A stretch of DNA of 64,000 bases, taken from IMG/VR virus record IMGVR_UViG_3300029957_000008, positions 27,977 through 91,976 of that record; one strand, 5' to 3'. The notes beneath the pieces are model-generated. The model saw only the letters and a list, made by a program, of their open reading frames with translations. It ran no database searches and had not been told where the DNA came from. The position numbers were made by a program, and so were the translations under genes. This stretch comes from a virus. Positions 24,766-33,100 of the stretch are shown in pieces. Numbering within the stretch: the first letter of the stretch is position 1; every line of letters starts with the position of its first letter.

Positions 24766-24803
24766 TAATAAGAGCAGTTTGCTCGTAACTTTAAGGAGAC
24801 TCC

Positions 24804-25283
24804 ATGGCTACATCGCGAAAAGCACAAGATATTGCACGAGACCTACTCGATACTTTCGGTAAGCAGGTCGCGGCTACTCTGCCCGTTCAAGTTCAGACGG
24901 CAGACAGTTCGGGCAACCCCATTCTAACCCTTTCGGCAGACTCCACCCCGGCGACTGGTGAAAAGGTCGTTGTCATTGTTGTCTCGCCTTATGCGAGCGG
25001 CACGGCGTACGACATCTTTGGTAATGCGGCTCTCAATTACTCGCCCACCAAGATTCAGTTCTGCACTGAAGCGAACTACGCGGCTACCACGGACAACGTT
25101 GCTGACATCCTTACTCCTACCGAGCTTCTCCCCATTATCTCGGAGATTTCGAAGAGGGGTACTCTTGTTGAGTGGCACGTGACCGCGAACGGCACCGTTC
25201 CTTCGGCCGCCGCCATCGCAGCGGGTACTGTTCTCAGCGCAACGTTTGCTCCGCTATACAACGGCGTTCAATCTGCGATCTAA
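24804..25283 (+). CDS. Probable capsid-associated structural protein, 159 aa
   Basis: Ala/Thr/Val-rich beta protein starting MATSRKAQDIARDLLDTFGK, located between the protease and scaffold genes. Size and location fit a head decoration protein, but no family is recognised. AAGGAG lies seven bases before the ATG. Confidence 0.7.
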   Translation: MATSRKAQDIARDLLDTFGKQVAATLPVQVQTADSSGNPILTLSADSTPATGEKVVVIVVSPYASGTAYDIFGNAALNYSPTKIQFCTEANYAATTDNVADILTPTELLPIISEISKRGTLVEWHVTANGTVPSAAAIAAGTVLSATFAPLYNGVQSAI

Positions 25284-25310
25284 TTGGGCACTTGATTTAA
25301 GGAGCCCACA

Positions 25311-26243
25311 ATGGACATGAAAAATCTAACAAAGAAAGGTCTGGAGAAACTCATTGATGATGTTTCTTTGGGTCTTACGGCCGTCTTGGCAAAAGCCGAG
25401 GCGGAAGGCGCTGTTGAAGGACAGACGCTAGCGAAAGCAGACCCAGGGCAGGAAGCTCCTGCGGAAAAGGTCCCTGCTGGTTCGTCTAGCGAAAGTTCCG
25501 ATTCCAGCCCCGCCAAAGAGGAATCTAGTCCTGCAGCCCCGGCCGCAGATGCTAGTCCTGCTGAGGAAACTCCTGGTGAAGTACCTGTTGCAGAAGGGGC
25601 GCCTGCTCCTAGTGCCGAAGGTTCGGAACCAGCAGAAGACACGGGTGGTACGGTTGAGCAGCTTCAGGCTGAATACGCCGCACTTCCTGTCGAGGAACAG
25701 AAGATGCACTTGCTAGCTCTCAAAGCTGCTTTGATGTCGACGTTGGCATCTCAGGGTGGCGAAGGCGATGCCGGTGTTGCTCCTGAAGGTATGCCTGCTC
25801 CAGACGCTTCTGCGGCTCCCGCCGCTCCCGAAGCTGCTGCCCCAGCGCCTGCCCCAGAGCAAACAGAAATGCCTCCGATGGCTAAGTCCGAAGACCGAGC
25901 ACTTGCTCTAGAACTTGAGACCCTTAAGAAGGCCTTGAGTGACAAGGAAGAGATTATTGCAAGCACCAATCAAATGGCGGCTGCTTTCAAGAACTTCCTT
26001 GAGCGAAACAACGGTCGTCGGCTTTCAGTCGCTGCGGCTTCGGTTATGCCGAAGACTCAGACCGACCTAGCCAAGTCAGAAGGTATTGACGTCACCTCTC
26101 TTTCCCCAGTGGAAATCAACCGGAAGCTCACAGAGGTAGCGGCTTCGGGAACCCTCAAGAAATCAGATAAAGACCTCGTCCTTAAGTATGTAGCTGGCAG
26201 GGACAAAAAAGATGTCGGCTCAATCGCACATCTTTTAAAGTAA
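25311..26243 (+). CDS. Candidate scaffold protein
   Basis: 310 residues. The N-terminus is helical; residues 40-200 are low-complexity Ala/Pro/Glu/Ser; the C-terminal 110 residues are helical and basic (LETLKKALSDKEEIIASTNQ and onward). Such composition directly before the major capsid gene is typical of scaffold or core proteins that are degraded by the prohead protease. AAGGAG precedes the ATG. The function is inferred from position and composition. Confidence 0.65.
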   Translation: MDMKNLTKKGLEKLIDDVSLGLTAVLAKAEAEGAVEGQTLAKADPGQEAPAEKVPAGSSSESSDSSPAKEESSPAAPAADASPAEETPGEVPVAEGAPAPSAEGSEPAEDTGGTVEQLQAEYAALPVEEQKMHLLALKAALMSTLASQGGEGDAGVAPEGMPAPDASAAPAAPEAAAPAPAPEQTEMPPMAKSEDRALALELETLKKALSDKEEIIASTNQMAAAFKNFLERNNGRRLSVAAASVMPKTQTDLAKSEGIDVTSLSPVEINRKLTEVAASGTLKKSDKDLVLKYVAGRDKKDVGSIAHLLK

Positions 26244-26259
26244 TAAGGAGACCCTTCAC

Positions 26260-27675
26260 ATGAATCCATTGTCGCAAATTCAAGACCTCGTAAAGGCACT
26301 AGAGGCCGGCAACTATGATGCCGCCCCCAGCACACTAGAGCAAGGCTCTGCCCTGCAGATTGAAGACCTCAATCCTGTCATGGTCATGGTCACAGCAGAA
26401 GAAAAACACATTAAGCTCCAGAAGCTGATTCCTGTTGAGTCGTCTAAGTCGACGACTTTTCAGTTCAACCGTCAGCTCTCGGTTGGTATCATGGGTGGCA
26501 GCGCTCAGATGGAAGGTAACGTTGGTCAAGAGGAAACTTCTGACTACGTACGTATCACCATCCCAATGACGTACTACTCGCACATTCGTCGGGTGACTGT
26601 TGCTTCGACCTTGGTTGCCAGCTCTGATGGTAAGAAGTCAGATGAACGGGCGGCTCAGGATGCGGCTAAGAAAGTCTCCTTTGACGTTGAGTTCGACCTC
26701 TTCCGTGGTCTTGAGTGTTTCAGCAACGCCGGTACTTTCGACGGCAACCCGCTGACCACCTCGAACCTTCTCCCCAACATGCATGGCCTTTCGCTCCAGG
26801 TTCGTCAGTCGGACTTCCAGGTGAACAGCCGTGATGCAATGTTCGCCGAGTTCGGTTCGGATCAGACGGTTGTTCTTTCAGCCGGTGGTTCGACTCTAAC
26901 CCAGGGTATCATTGAAGACGGCGCTCTCCGTAGCTCTTTGGGCTTCGGCGAAGCGGACAAGCTCATTGTGGATCCCGTGGTTCTCGCTAACTACAACAAG
27001 ATCACGTTCGGCAAAGAGCGTATCATCCTCGCGGGTAGCCCGCAAGATGCGACTGCCGGTGACCTTCGTCGTCAGTGGGTCTCGGGCGGCACTGTGAACA
27101 TTGAAGCTTCGCAGTTCCTCCGTGGCAAGTTCAAGCCCGCTCCTGTGCGTGCGAACAGCCCCGTGGCTCCTGCTAGCATCACTGTGACCCCGGCTTCGGC
27201 CACCAACCCGACCGGCCTCGCCGCTGGTGTTTATTACTACTTCGCTACCGCTGGTAACGAAGTTGGTGAGTCGGTTGCTTGTACGGCAGTGTCTTCGGGC
27301 AGCGTGACGAAGGACTACAAGGTTACGGTTGTGGTTACCCAGCCCGCGTCTGGCGTCTACCGCTTCTACAACATCTACCGTTCGCCTGTCGGCGGTACGG
27401 CAGCTCAGGCCAAGTTCATTGGTCGCGTTGTTCCGACCCAGGGCTCGTCCACGACTAACTTCGTTGACCTCAACGGCATGAATCCTGCAGCGGTTACTGG
27501 TTACTTCCTTCAGAAGGACGGAGCCAGCATTCGTGAACTGGCTTCTTACAGCCGCCTCAAGCTGGCCGTCTCGGACCTCAGCATGCCGGAAGCTCACTTC
27601 CGCTTCCTGGGCCTAGCGGTTGAGACTCCTCGCAAGTTCGTCCTCATCGACAACTTGAATGGTACCATCAGCTAA
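26260..27675 (+). CDS. Major capsid protein with inserted beta domain
   Basis: 471 residues. Evidence is position after the scaffold, typical MCP-like segments (TTFQFNRQLSVG, RVTVASTLVAS, VEFDLFRGLECFS, DKLIVDPVVLANYNK), strong AAGGAG and more biased codon use than its neighbours. Residues about 300-410 form an inserted Ig/FN3-like domain (ASITVTPASATNPTGLAAG, YRFYNIYRSPVGG). The first 38 residues (NPLSQIQDLVKAL..DAAPSTLEQGSALQIEDL) match an internal segment of the protease-GGDEF protein and may be a cleaved propeptide. A terminator follows. Confidence 0.82.
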   Translation: MNPLSQIQDLVKALEAGNYDAAPSTLEQGSALQIEDLNPVMVMVTAEEKHIKLQKLIPVESSKSTTFQFNRQLSVGIMGGSAQMEGNVGQEETSDYVRITIPMTYYSHIRRVTVASTLVASSDGKKSDERAAQDAAKKVSFDVEFDLFRGLECFSNAGTFDGNPLTTSNLLPNMHGLSLQVRQSDFQVNSRDAMFAEFGSDQTVVLSAGGSTLTQGIIEDGALRSSLGFGEADKLIVDPVVLANYNKITFGKERIILAGSPQDATAGDLRRQWVSGGTVNIEASQFLRGKFKPAPVRANSPVAPASITVTPASATNPTGLAAGVYYYFATAGNEVGESVACTAVSSGSVTKDYKVTVVVTQPASGVYRFYNIYRSPVGGTAAQAKFIGRVVPTQGSSTTNFVDLNGMNPAAVTGYFLQKDGASIRELASYSRLKLAVSDLSMPEAHFRFLGLAVETPRKFVLIDNLNGTIS

Positions 27676-27703
27676 TAACTAAAGCTTACATAGCTTAAGA
27701 AAC

Positions 27704-27726
27704 AAGGCCCGCAAGGGCCTTTTTCT
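27704..27726 (+). terminator. Rho-independent terminator after the major capsid gene
   Basis: AGGCCC-GCAA-GGGCCT stem-loop (27705-27720) followed by a T run. It ends the capsid operon. Confidence 0.85.
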
Positions 27727-27742
27727 TTTGTTAAACAAGTAC

Positions 27743-27771
27743 TTGACAAGGTCTCTCCTTTTTGTTAAACA
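27743..27771 (+). promoter_or_regulatory. Possible sigma70-type promoter
   Basis: TTGACA (27743-27748), 17 bases, TAAACA (27766-27771), just after the capsid terminator. The -10 box is weak. A gene with GGAAAGGG and ATG follows at 27794. Confidence 0.4.
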
Positions 27772-27793
27772 TTGTTCCTTGGAAAGGGTTTTC

Positions 27794-28036
27794 ATGCAAA
27801 CATTGGGAAAGACAGAAAAAGAGAGGGATTTTCTTGCTGGATATCAGGCTGGTGGCATTAATTACCTGAAGGTGGTCGTTGGGATTTTAGAATCCGCCGC
27901 CTCCGAAGTATACGAAGAGGCCTACCCCAAAGAAGAAGACAGGCAAACATACGGTGTGTTGTGTGGGCTGATTAATGATGTGAAAAAAGAAATAAACTAT
28001 ATTATTGCCGAAAGGATTGTAAGTAGTTCTAAATAG
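27794..28036 (+). CDS. Hypothetical protein, 80 aa
   Basis: Starts MQTLGKTEKERDFLAGYQAG, helical. GGAAAGGG five bases before the ATG decides the start over an upstream ATT/TTG-type extension. No family is recognised. It lies between a terminator and a new promoter, so it is probably an early or middle gene inserted in the virion region. Confidence 0.65.
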   Translation: MQTLGKTEKERDFLAGYQAGGINYLKVVVGILESAASEVYEEAYPKEEDRQTYGVLCGLINDVKKEINYIIAERIVSSSK

Positions 28037-28050
28037 AGGGCTTTATCTAC

Positions 28051-28078
28051 TTGACGCCATGGGTGGTTGTGATACAAT
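28051..28078 (+). promoter_or_regulatory. Sigma70-type promoter giving a leaderless mRNA
   Basis: TTGACG (28051-28056), 16 bases, TACAAT (28073-28078). The ATG at 28085 sits at the predicted +1 and has no ribosome site. Confidence 0.65.
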
Positions 28079-28084
28079 AATCCC

Positions 28085-28648
28085 ATGATTCGCGTTCTAA
28101 TTTGTTCAGCTTACGGCAACCAGCCTTCAAATCTGGTTAAGGCCCTTAAATATTCACGATACGCCTTATATAAGGGTTATGCCACCTTTGCTCCACACAT
28201 CGAGTACTCTTCTTGTCTTTCCGATTCCGATGAGGACGAACGGGAGATGGGTATTAATGCCGGACTGGCATTTTTATTAGTGTGTGGGGAGATGTGGGTC
28301 TTTGTGGTTGATGGCGTTCTCTCAACTGGCATGAAGAAAGAGATCAAAACAGCGATTAAGAACAACGTCCTAATCCGTTGGTTTGATGCCTCGAACGACG
28401 AGGATATTAAAGAGCTAATGCACATTCCTTCAGACAGAGTACCCCTCAAGAGAGACTTCGTTACCGACCTAGGAAAGGCTACGGTCAGCAAGTTTTCCGA
28501 GATCGAAGCCTTGCTTAAGAGTGGGGCTAAGTATGGAGACTTGGTAGACAGCATTGACGATCTCCTTGGAACCGCCATGCCAGACAGGGATCTTGAGGCC
28601 GAGCAAATCTACGAAAACACAGTTAAGGATCGAGATGAAGAAATATAA
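28085..28648 (+). CDS. Nucleoside deoxyribosyltransferase-like protein (DUF4406/DUF7768 type)
   Basis: The opening VLICSAYGNQPSNLVKALKY and the following ALYKGYATFAPHIEYSSCL, then GINAGLAFLLVCGEMWVFV and LSTGMKKEI, match the pattern of small phage proteins related to nucleoside 2-deoxyribosyltransferases (S/P-x-Y...N, a P-H loop, and a D-G-S/T-G-M-x-x-E motif). Such proteins may exchange or hydrolyse nucleobases. The catalytic Glu could be in TGMKKEI. The last 60 residues are an acidic helical extension. The substrate is unknown. Confidence 0.65.
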   Translation: MIRVLICSAYGNQPSNLVKALKYSRYALYKGYATFAPHIEYSSCLSDSDEDEREMGINAGLAFLLVCGEMWVFVVDGVLSTGMKKEIKTAIKNNVLIRWFDASNDEDIKELMHIPSDRVPLKRDFVTDLGKATVSKFSEIEALLKSGAKYGDLVDSIDDLLGTAMPDRDLEAEQIYENTVKDRDEEI

Positions 28649-28907
28649 GTGGAAAGAATCATCCGTAGTCTTGCAGCTTCTGCGGGATGACGCACAGTCA
28701 AAGATCCTGGTGGATGCTCTCCGTCAGAGACAGCTCAAATCGGATGTGACGGTAAAGCTGGACGGGAAAACCTACCGACTCGTTGAAGCGTTCCCGTGTA
28801 GGGCATCCTCCGACAAGATCTGGAAGGAACAGGTTAAATACTGTCTACGGAAATTACGAGATTTCTTGAATCGATTTCTAGGTCGTCCGATTCCCTCACA
28901 TAGCTAA
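28635..28907 (+). CDS. Hypothetical basic protein, 90 aa
   Basis: Starts MKKYKWKESSVVLQLLRDDA; Lys/Arg-rich and mostly helical. AAGGA is just before the ATG, and it overlaps the previous gene by 14 bases. No family is recognised. Confidence 0.65.
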   Translation: MKKYKWKESSVVLQLLRDDAQSKILVDALRQRQLKSDVTVKLDGKTYRLVEAFPCRASSDKIWKEQVKYCLRKLRDFLNRFLGRPIPSHS

Positions 28908-28913
28908 TCCCAA

Positions 28914-28922
28914 CAATCTTTA
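28914..28922 (+). promoter_or_regulatory. Candidate late promoter motif
   Basis: CAATCTTTA, four bases before the ATG at 28927, with no Shine-Dalgarno site. Confidence 0.5.
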
Positions 28923-28926
28923 TTGC

Positions 28927-29352
28927 ATGAAGCTTTCGGCACGTCCTCTCATTGATGTTTCGTCTGTTAACGACTACGGTACGTCCGAACAGTTAGAGAT
29001 GACGGCCGGTGACAGCCCCACTCTTTACCTGCAACTCATTGATTTAGAAAAGAATCTAGCCAAATACGGCTACGAGCCGGCAGGGCTAAGGTATATGCCC
29101 CTGGCGACCACAACGCCTACCTTGGCTGTTACCTTTACCCATATTGACGACGCCAAGCAGTTCACCAGATTTGCCACACAGCCCTTTACTCAGGATCCTT
29201 CGATTTGGGCCTGTCCAATCCTAGCAAGCGATCCAATTGCCGGCACCGTTACAATCAAGTGTGTTTTGACTGAAAACAAAGGCACCTCCCTAGCCCCTAT
29301 TCCGGTTCAGAAGACCTTTACGATGCACGCTGCAGTGCTGGTTGGCGTATAA
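28927..29352 (+). CDS. Probable head-tail/neck structural protein, 141 aa
   Basis: Beta-rich, starts MKLSARPLIDVSSVNDYG. Position after the capsid module and before another structural protein suggests a head completion or neck role. It has a candidate late promoter and no ribosome site. No family is recognised. Confidence 0.6.
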   Translation: MKLSARPLIDVSSVNDYGTSEQLEMTAGDSPTLYLQLIDLEKNLAKYGYEPAGLRYMPLATTTPTLAVTFTHIDDAKQFTRFATQPFTQDPSIWACPILASDPIAGTVTIKCVLTENKGTSLAPIPVQKTFTMHAAVLVGV

Positions 29353-29353
29353 T

Positions 29354-30199
29354 ATGGCTGATTTCTCAAATTCCAAGGACGGCTTAGGTCGGGTTCTATC
29401 AGAGAACGCGGTTGCCGTCCAGTGGGAGGACTTAGAACCCCTCCTTTCTCCCCAACAGCTGATCAGGCTCCATCTCTTTGGTCTACCCCTCGTTTCTGGT
29501 GTAAGGAATCCTATCACCAGAAAATTTGACGTAATGACGAGCGATATTCTCAAGGAGCATATTCTCAATGCGATTGCCCTTGCGGAAGAGGAAGCCAGGA
29601 TTGACATCTTCCCTCGTCAGTACAAGGAGAAGCAGGCGTTCGACAGAGTAGCCTATCAGAACTTTGGCTACTTTCAACTGCGCCACCTTCCTGTAGACAG
29701 CATCCAAGACCTCGTAGTTGCTACCTCGTCTGAAGACCAAGTCTATAGAGTCCCCTTGGACTGGATCGACGTGGGATATCTCAGGCAAGGGCAGATGAAC
29801 ATTCTACCCCTAACCCTCAAGATTCAAAACGGTGTTATGTCCCCTCTTTTGGCCGGTCCAGGCGGCAGCGCCTTCCTGGCCATCTTTGGGAACTATCCAT
29901 GGCTGGCTTCTTTCTGGGAGGTTTTCTACACTACCGGCTTCAAGGATGGAACGCTCCCTAAGATCGTCAATCAGTACATCGGCACCATTGCGGCCATGGA
30001 GGTCATCTCGGCCCTGGCCGCAACCTATTCAAGGACAACTTCCAATAGCTTGAATATTGATGGTTTAGGACAGTCGATTTCTGGTCCTGGTCCTGAGCTG
30101 TATAAGACCCGACTGAACGATCTTGAAGTGAAGCGCAAGATGCTCTGTGGCCGCCTCAAGAACCGCCTTGGAGTCGGAATTTTAGTGAATAACGTTTAA
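29354..30199 (+). CDS. Probable virion connector protein, 281 aa
   Basis: Starts MADFSNSKDGLG one base after the previous stop. Contains a helical segment with DIFPRQYKEKQAFDR, then LRHLPVDSIQDLVV, typical of phage head-tail connector proteins, and a hydrophobic region (LLAGPGGSAFLAIFGNYPWL, about 165-185). Function is inferred from position and resemblance to connector proteins; confidence in the exact role is low. Confidence 0.65.
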   Translation: MADFSNSKDGLGRVLSENAVAVQWEDLEPLLSPQQLIRLHLFGLPLVSGVRNPITRKFDVMTSDILKEHILNAIALAEEEARIDIFPRQYKEKQAFDRVAYQNFGYFQLRHLPVDSIQDLVVATSSEDQVYRVPLDWIDVGYLRQGQMNILPLTLKIQNGVMSPLLAGPGGSAFLAIFGNYPWLASFWEVFYTTGFKDGTLPKIVNQYIGTIAAMEVISALAATYSRTTSNSLNIDGLGQSISGPGPELYKTRLNDLEVKRKMLCGRLKNRLGVGILVNNV

Positions 30200-33100
30200 A
30201 TGGATCAAGACACCAAACCCAAGGAGTTTTCTGTCGTCATCATTTCTGATGGCCAAGGGAAAGTTCTGTTTGGCAAGCGAAACGACAATAAGAAGTGGAC
30301 GTTGGCTGCAGGCGGCCTTAATCCGGGCGAAACGCCCGAAGAAGGAGCCTTAAGAGAAATGTTCGAGGAGACAGGGTTAAGACCGAAGAAGCTGTCCTTT
30401 GTAACGACAAAAAAGACTCCCAACAATACAGTCCACTTCTTCTCATGTCAATGCCCCGGTGAGCCTACTACCGAAAACGATCCCGACAAGGAATGCTCCA
30501 AGCTTCAATGGGTTGATGTTCGTGGTGGAGTCCCTTCCAACATATGGAACAACCTCCATGGTCCAAAGGGCGATGAAAACATCGTAAGACAAGTCTACGA
30601 CCTCAAGAAGTCGGAGCAAGTTTGGCTAGAGGATTGTGGATTCCTAGACCTATCTAAGTCAGAAAACGAGTCAGAGGTTTCGACACTTCTAAGGCACCCA
30701 AATCCCTCTGAACGATCTCTAGCCCTTAAGCTCAACACCGTCACACCTCACGATCTAGCCGTGGCTATCCTAGATCCAGATCCTAAGGTCTGGGGAACGG
30801 CGTTTGACCACAAAGATGCTACCCACGCTCACACAATTCTCTCTTCTAATACTAGGGATGCTGCGGGAAACCCTCTTTGGGAACGACACAACCTGCTACT
30901 AAAAGACCCCAGGTTCAATAAAGAGCATCTTACGCTCATGGCTCATGCCGTCCGCAAAGACTCCTCGTTATCCCCTAAAGACCAAGCTGACAGACTTAAG
31001 GTCTTGGCCCTCAATGGGTACTCGGATCTCAAGAAGTCTTCTGCGTGGGCACATCATCTGTTATACGCAGGTTCCACCCAAGGACAAGATCTTGCCGACT
31101 CAAGTGCCGAACCTGTTCACGAGACCCTAAAGCCTCTCAAACACGAGTATGAATCGGCTCTATCGTCTGAGGACGCTATTGAGCCGCACAACGCTGGTTT
31201 GCATGACATTGGCCAGGTGTCTCATAAGGTGGTCTACAAGGTTGGATCTAACAAGCTCATGGTGAAGCCCTATGCCGAAGAAGAACAGCCTTTGTCTGGT
31301 TGGTCTGAAGGGGCTTCTCAAGCTATCTACCATGCCGCCGGTTTGGGACACCTACATCAAAGGTCCTTTGTGTCCCATCACGGCGGTGGGAAGTACAACA
31401 TTCCGGCTACTGTGATTCATTTGGATGCTGAGGCAACGCCTATCCATAAGGCTCCCTTAGGGACAGTCAGGGAGCAGAATCCGGCTTTGGATGACGAAGC
31501 CAGGAAGATGTCTGTGATGGACTTCCTTACGGCGAACCACGACCGGCACACCAACAACCTCATGGTCCAAAAGAACGGCCATTTGTTGGCCGTGGATAAC
31601 GCCAGTGCGTTTGGAAGCCACCCGTACACATTTCCTTACTACACCAATAAGGGTGTAAGCGTAGTTCTTGGAAAAAATCATGACATGCTGCCTGAAGGGA
31701 AGCAGGCCTATACACGGCTATTAGCCGATTGGTGGCCTGGGATTAGTACGGATGTGAAGTCTGAGCTGAATAAGCGGGTCGCCCAGATTAAGCACCCGGC
31801 TCACAGTCGGAGAATCAAGGAGGCCTTTGACCAAAGGGCTGCTTGGCTAGACCGAAAGTCTCAGGAAGCCAAAGCTGGAAATGTTAGTGGGTTTGATGAC
31901 TTTGCTCCTGCTCCGTTAGAGAAAAGGATGGAGGAAGCCGAGTTTCTTGGCGATCACCCTAAGATGAAAATCGAAGGGTTGCACGAGAATCTTTTGGACA
32001 AGCACCCGGCGTCAATGAACGCCGACGTAGAGCACTTTGAGAAGAACGTCAATACCTCTAAGCACAATGTACGCCCTTTGAAGGAGAAGCTCAAGGGGGC
32101 CGACATGAAGGCTGTTTACGGCCATGCGGATAAGAAGTACTTGGTTAAGCCGTCTGTTTTCAATAATGAAGAGCTGACCCACCTCAATACGCCACTTTCT
32201 GCCTGGTCAGAGCTTACACACCAGGCGATGTACCACGCTGGTGGTATCGGACACCTACACCAGAAGGTTCATGCCACTGTTGCCAAGAATGTGTTTCCTG
32301 ATGCTCATGGGCTCGTAGTCCACATGGAGCCAGGAGCCAAGGAAGTCCGGGAGCTTAATGATAAGGAGAAGACTGCGCTAACCAACCATCCTGACTTCAA
32401 GAAGATCCCCTTTATGGACTTTGTGACTTTTAACAAGGACCGTCACGAAGGAAATCTGATGGTTAAGCCTGACGGTACTCCGCTTGCGATTGACCACAGT
32501 CTTGTTTTTGGGAAAGACGCCGACTCCAAGTTCTCCTTAGAGAACCAAGATCTGCATTATGAAGAGCCGGGGTATGGATTCAGAACGCCTATGCAGACTG
32601 CGTCCAAACCGGATGCTAGCACTTGGGCTTGGTGGGACGCAAACAAAGACAAGATCAAAGAGTCTTTCCACAAGCACGCGGACCTTATTCCTCACAAAGA
32701 GACCCGGAACAGACTAAAAGACTCGTTCAACTACAGAATGGACATGCTGGAAGATGGCGCTACGCCCATGGGCCAGCCAATTAGGGAAGGCCTACATAAG
32801 ACACTTGAAGGTGCTGACTTCCTTCATAAACAGCACGATCAGCCGTCTTTAATCAAGCCCATCAACGTTGCTGGCGTCCATGACAAGCTCAAGGTCTCTA
32901 CTCCTGACGCCATAAAGATTCACAGGCAGAAGTTTGAGCTTGGGTTAAATCAGCACCCAACTGTGGCTAAGCCTGTAATGAGCTACGATCCTTCGGTCAA
33001 GCGAACACTTGCAGGTGAAGAACCTAAGGCTATCTACAAGATGGGCAATGACCACGTAATGGTTAAACCCCAGGCCGCTCCAACATCAAGGCTTTCGGCC

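Noticed and set aside
26896-27597. 233-residue minus-strand frame
   Set aside because: Shadow of the capsid gene, caused by its strong codon bias.
27676-27700. Second terminator AAGCTTACATAGCTT before the main one
   Set aside because: Short imperfect stem without a T run; the GGCCC stem downstream explains termination.
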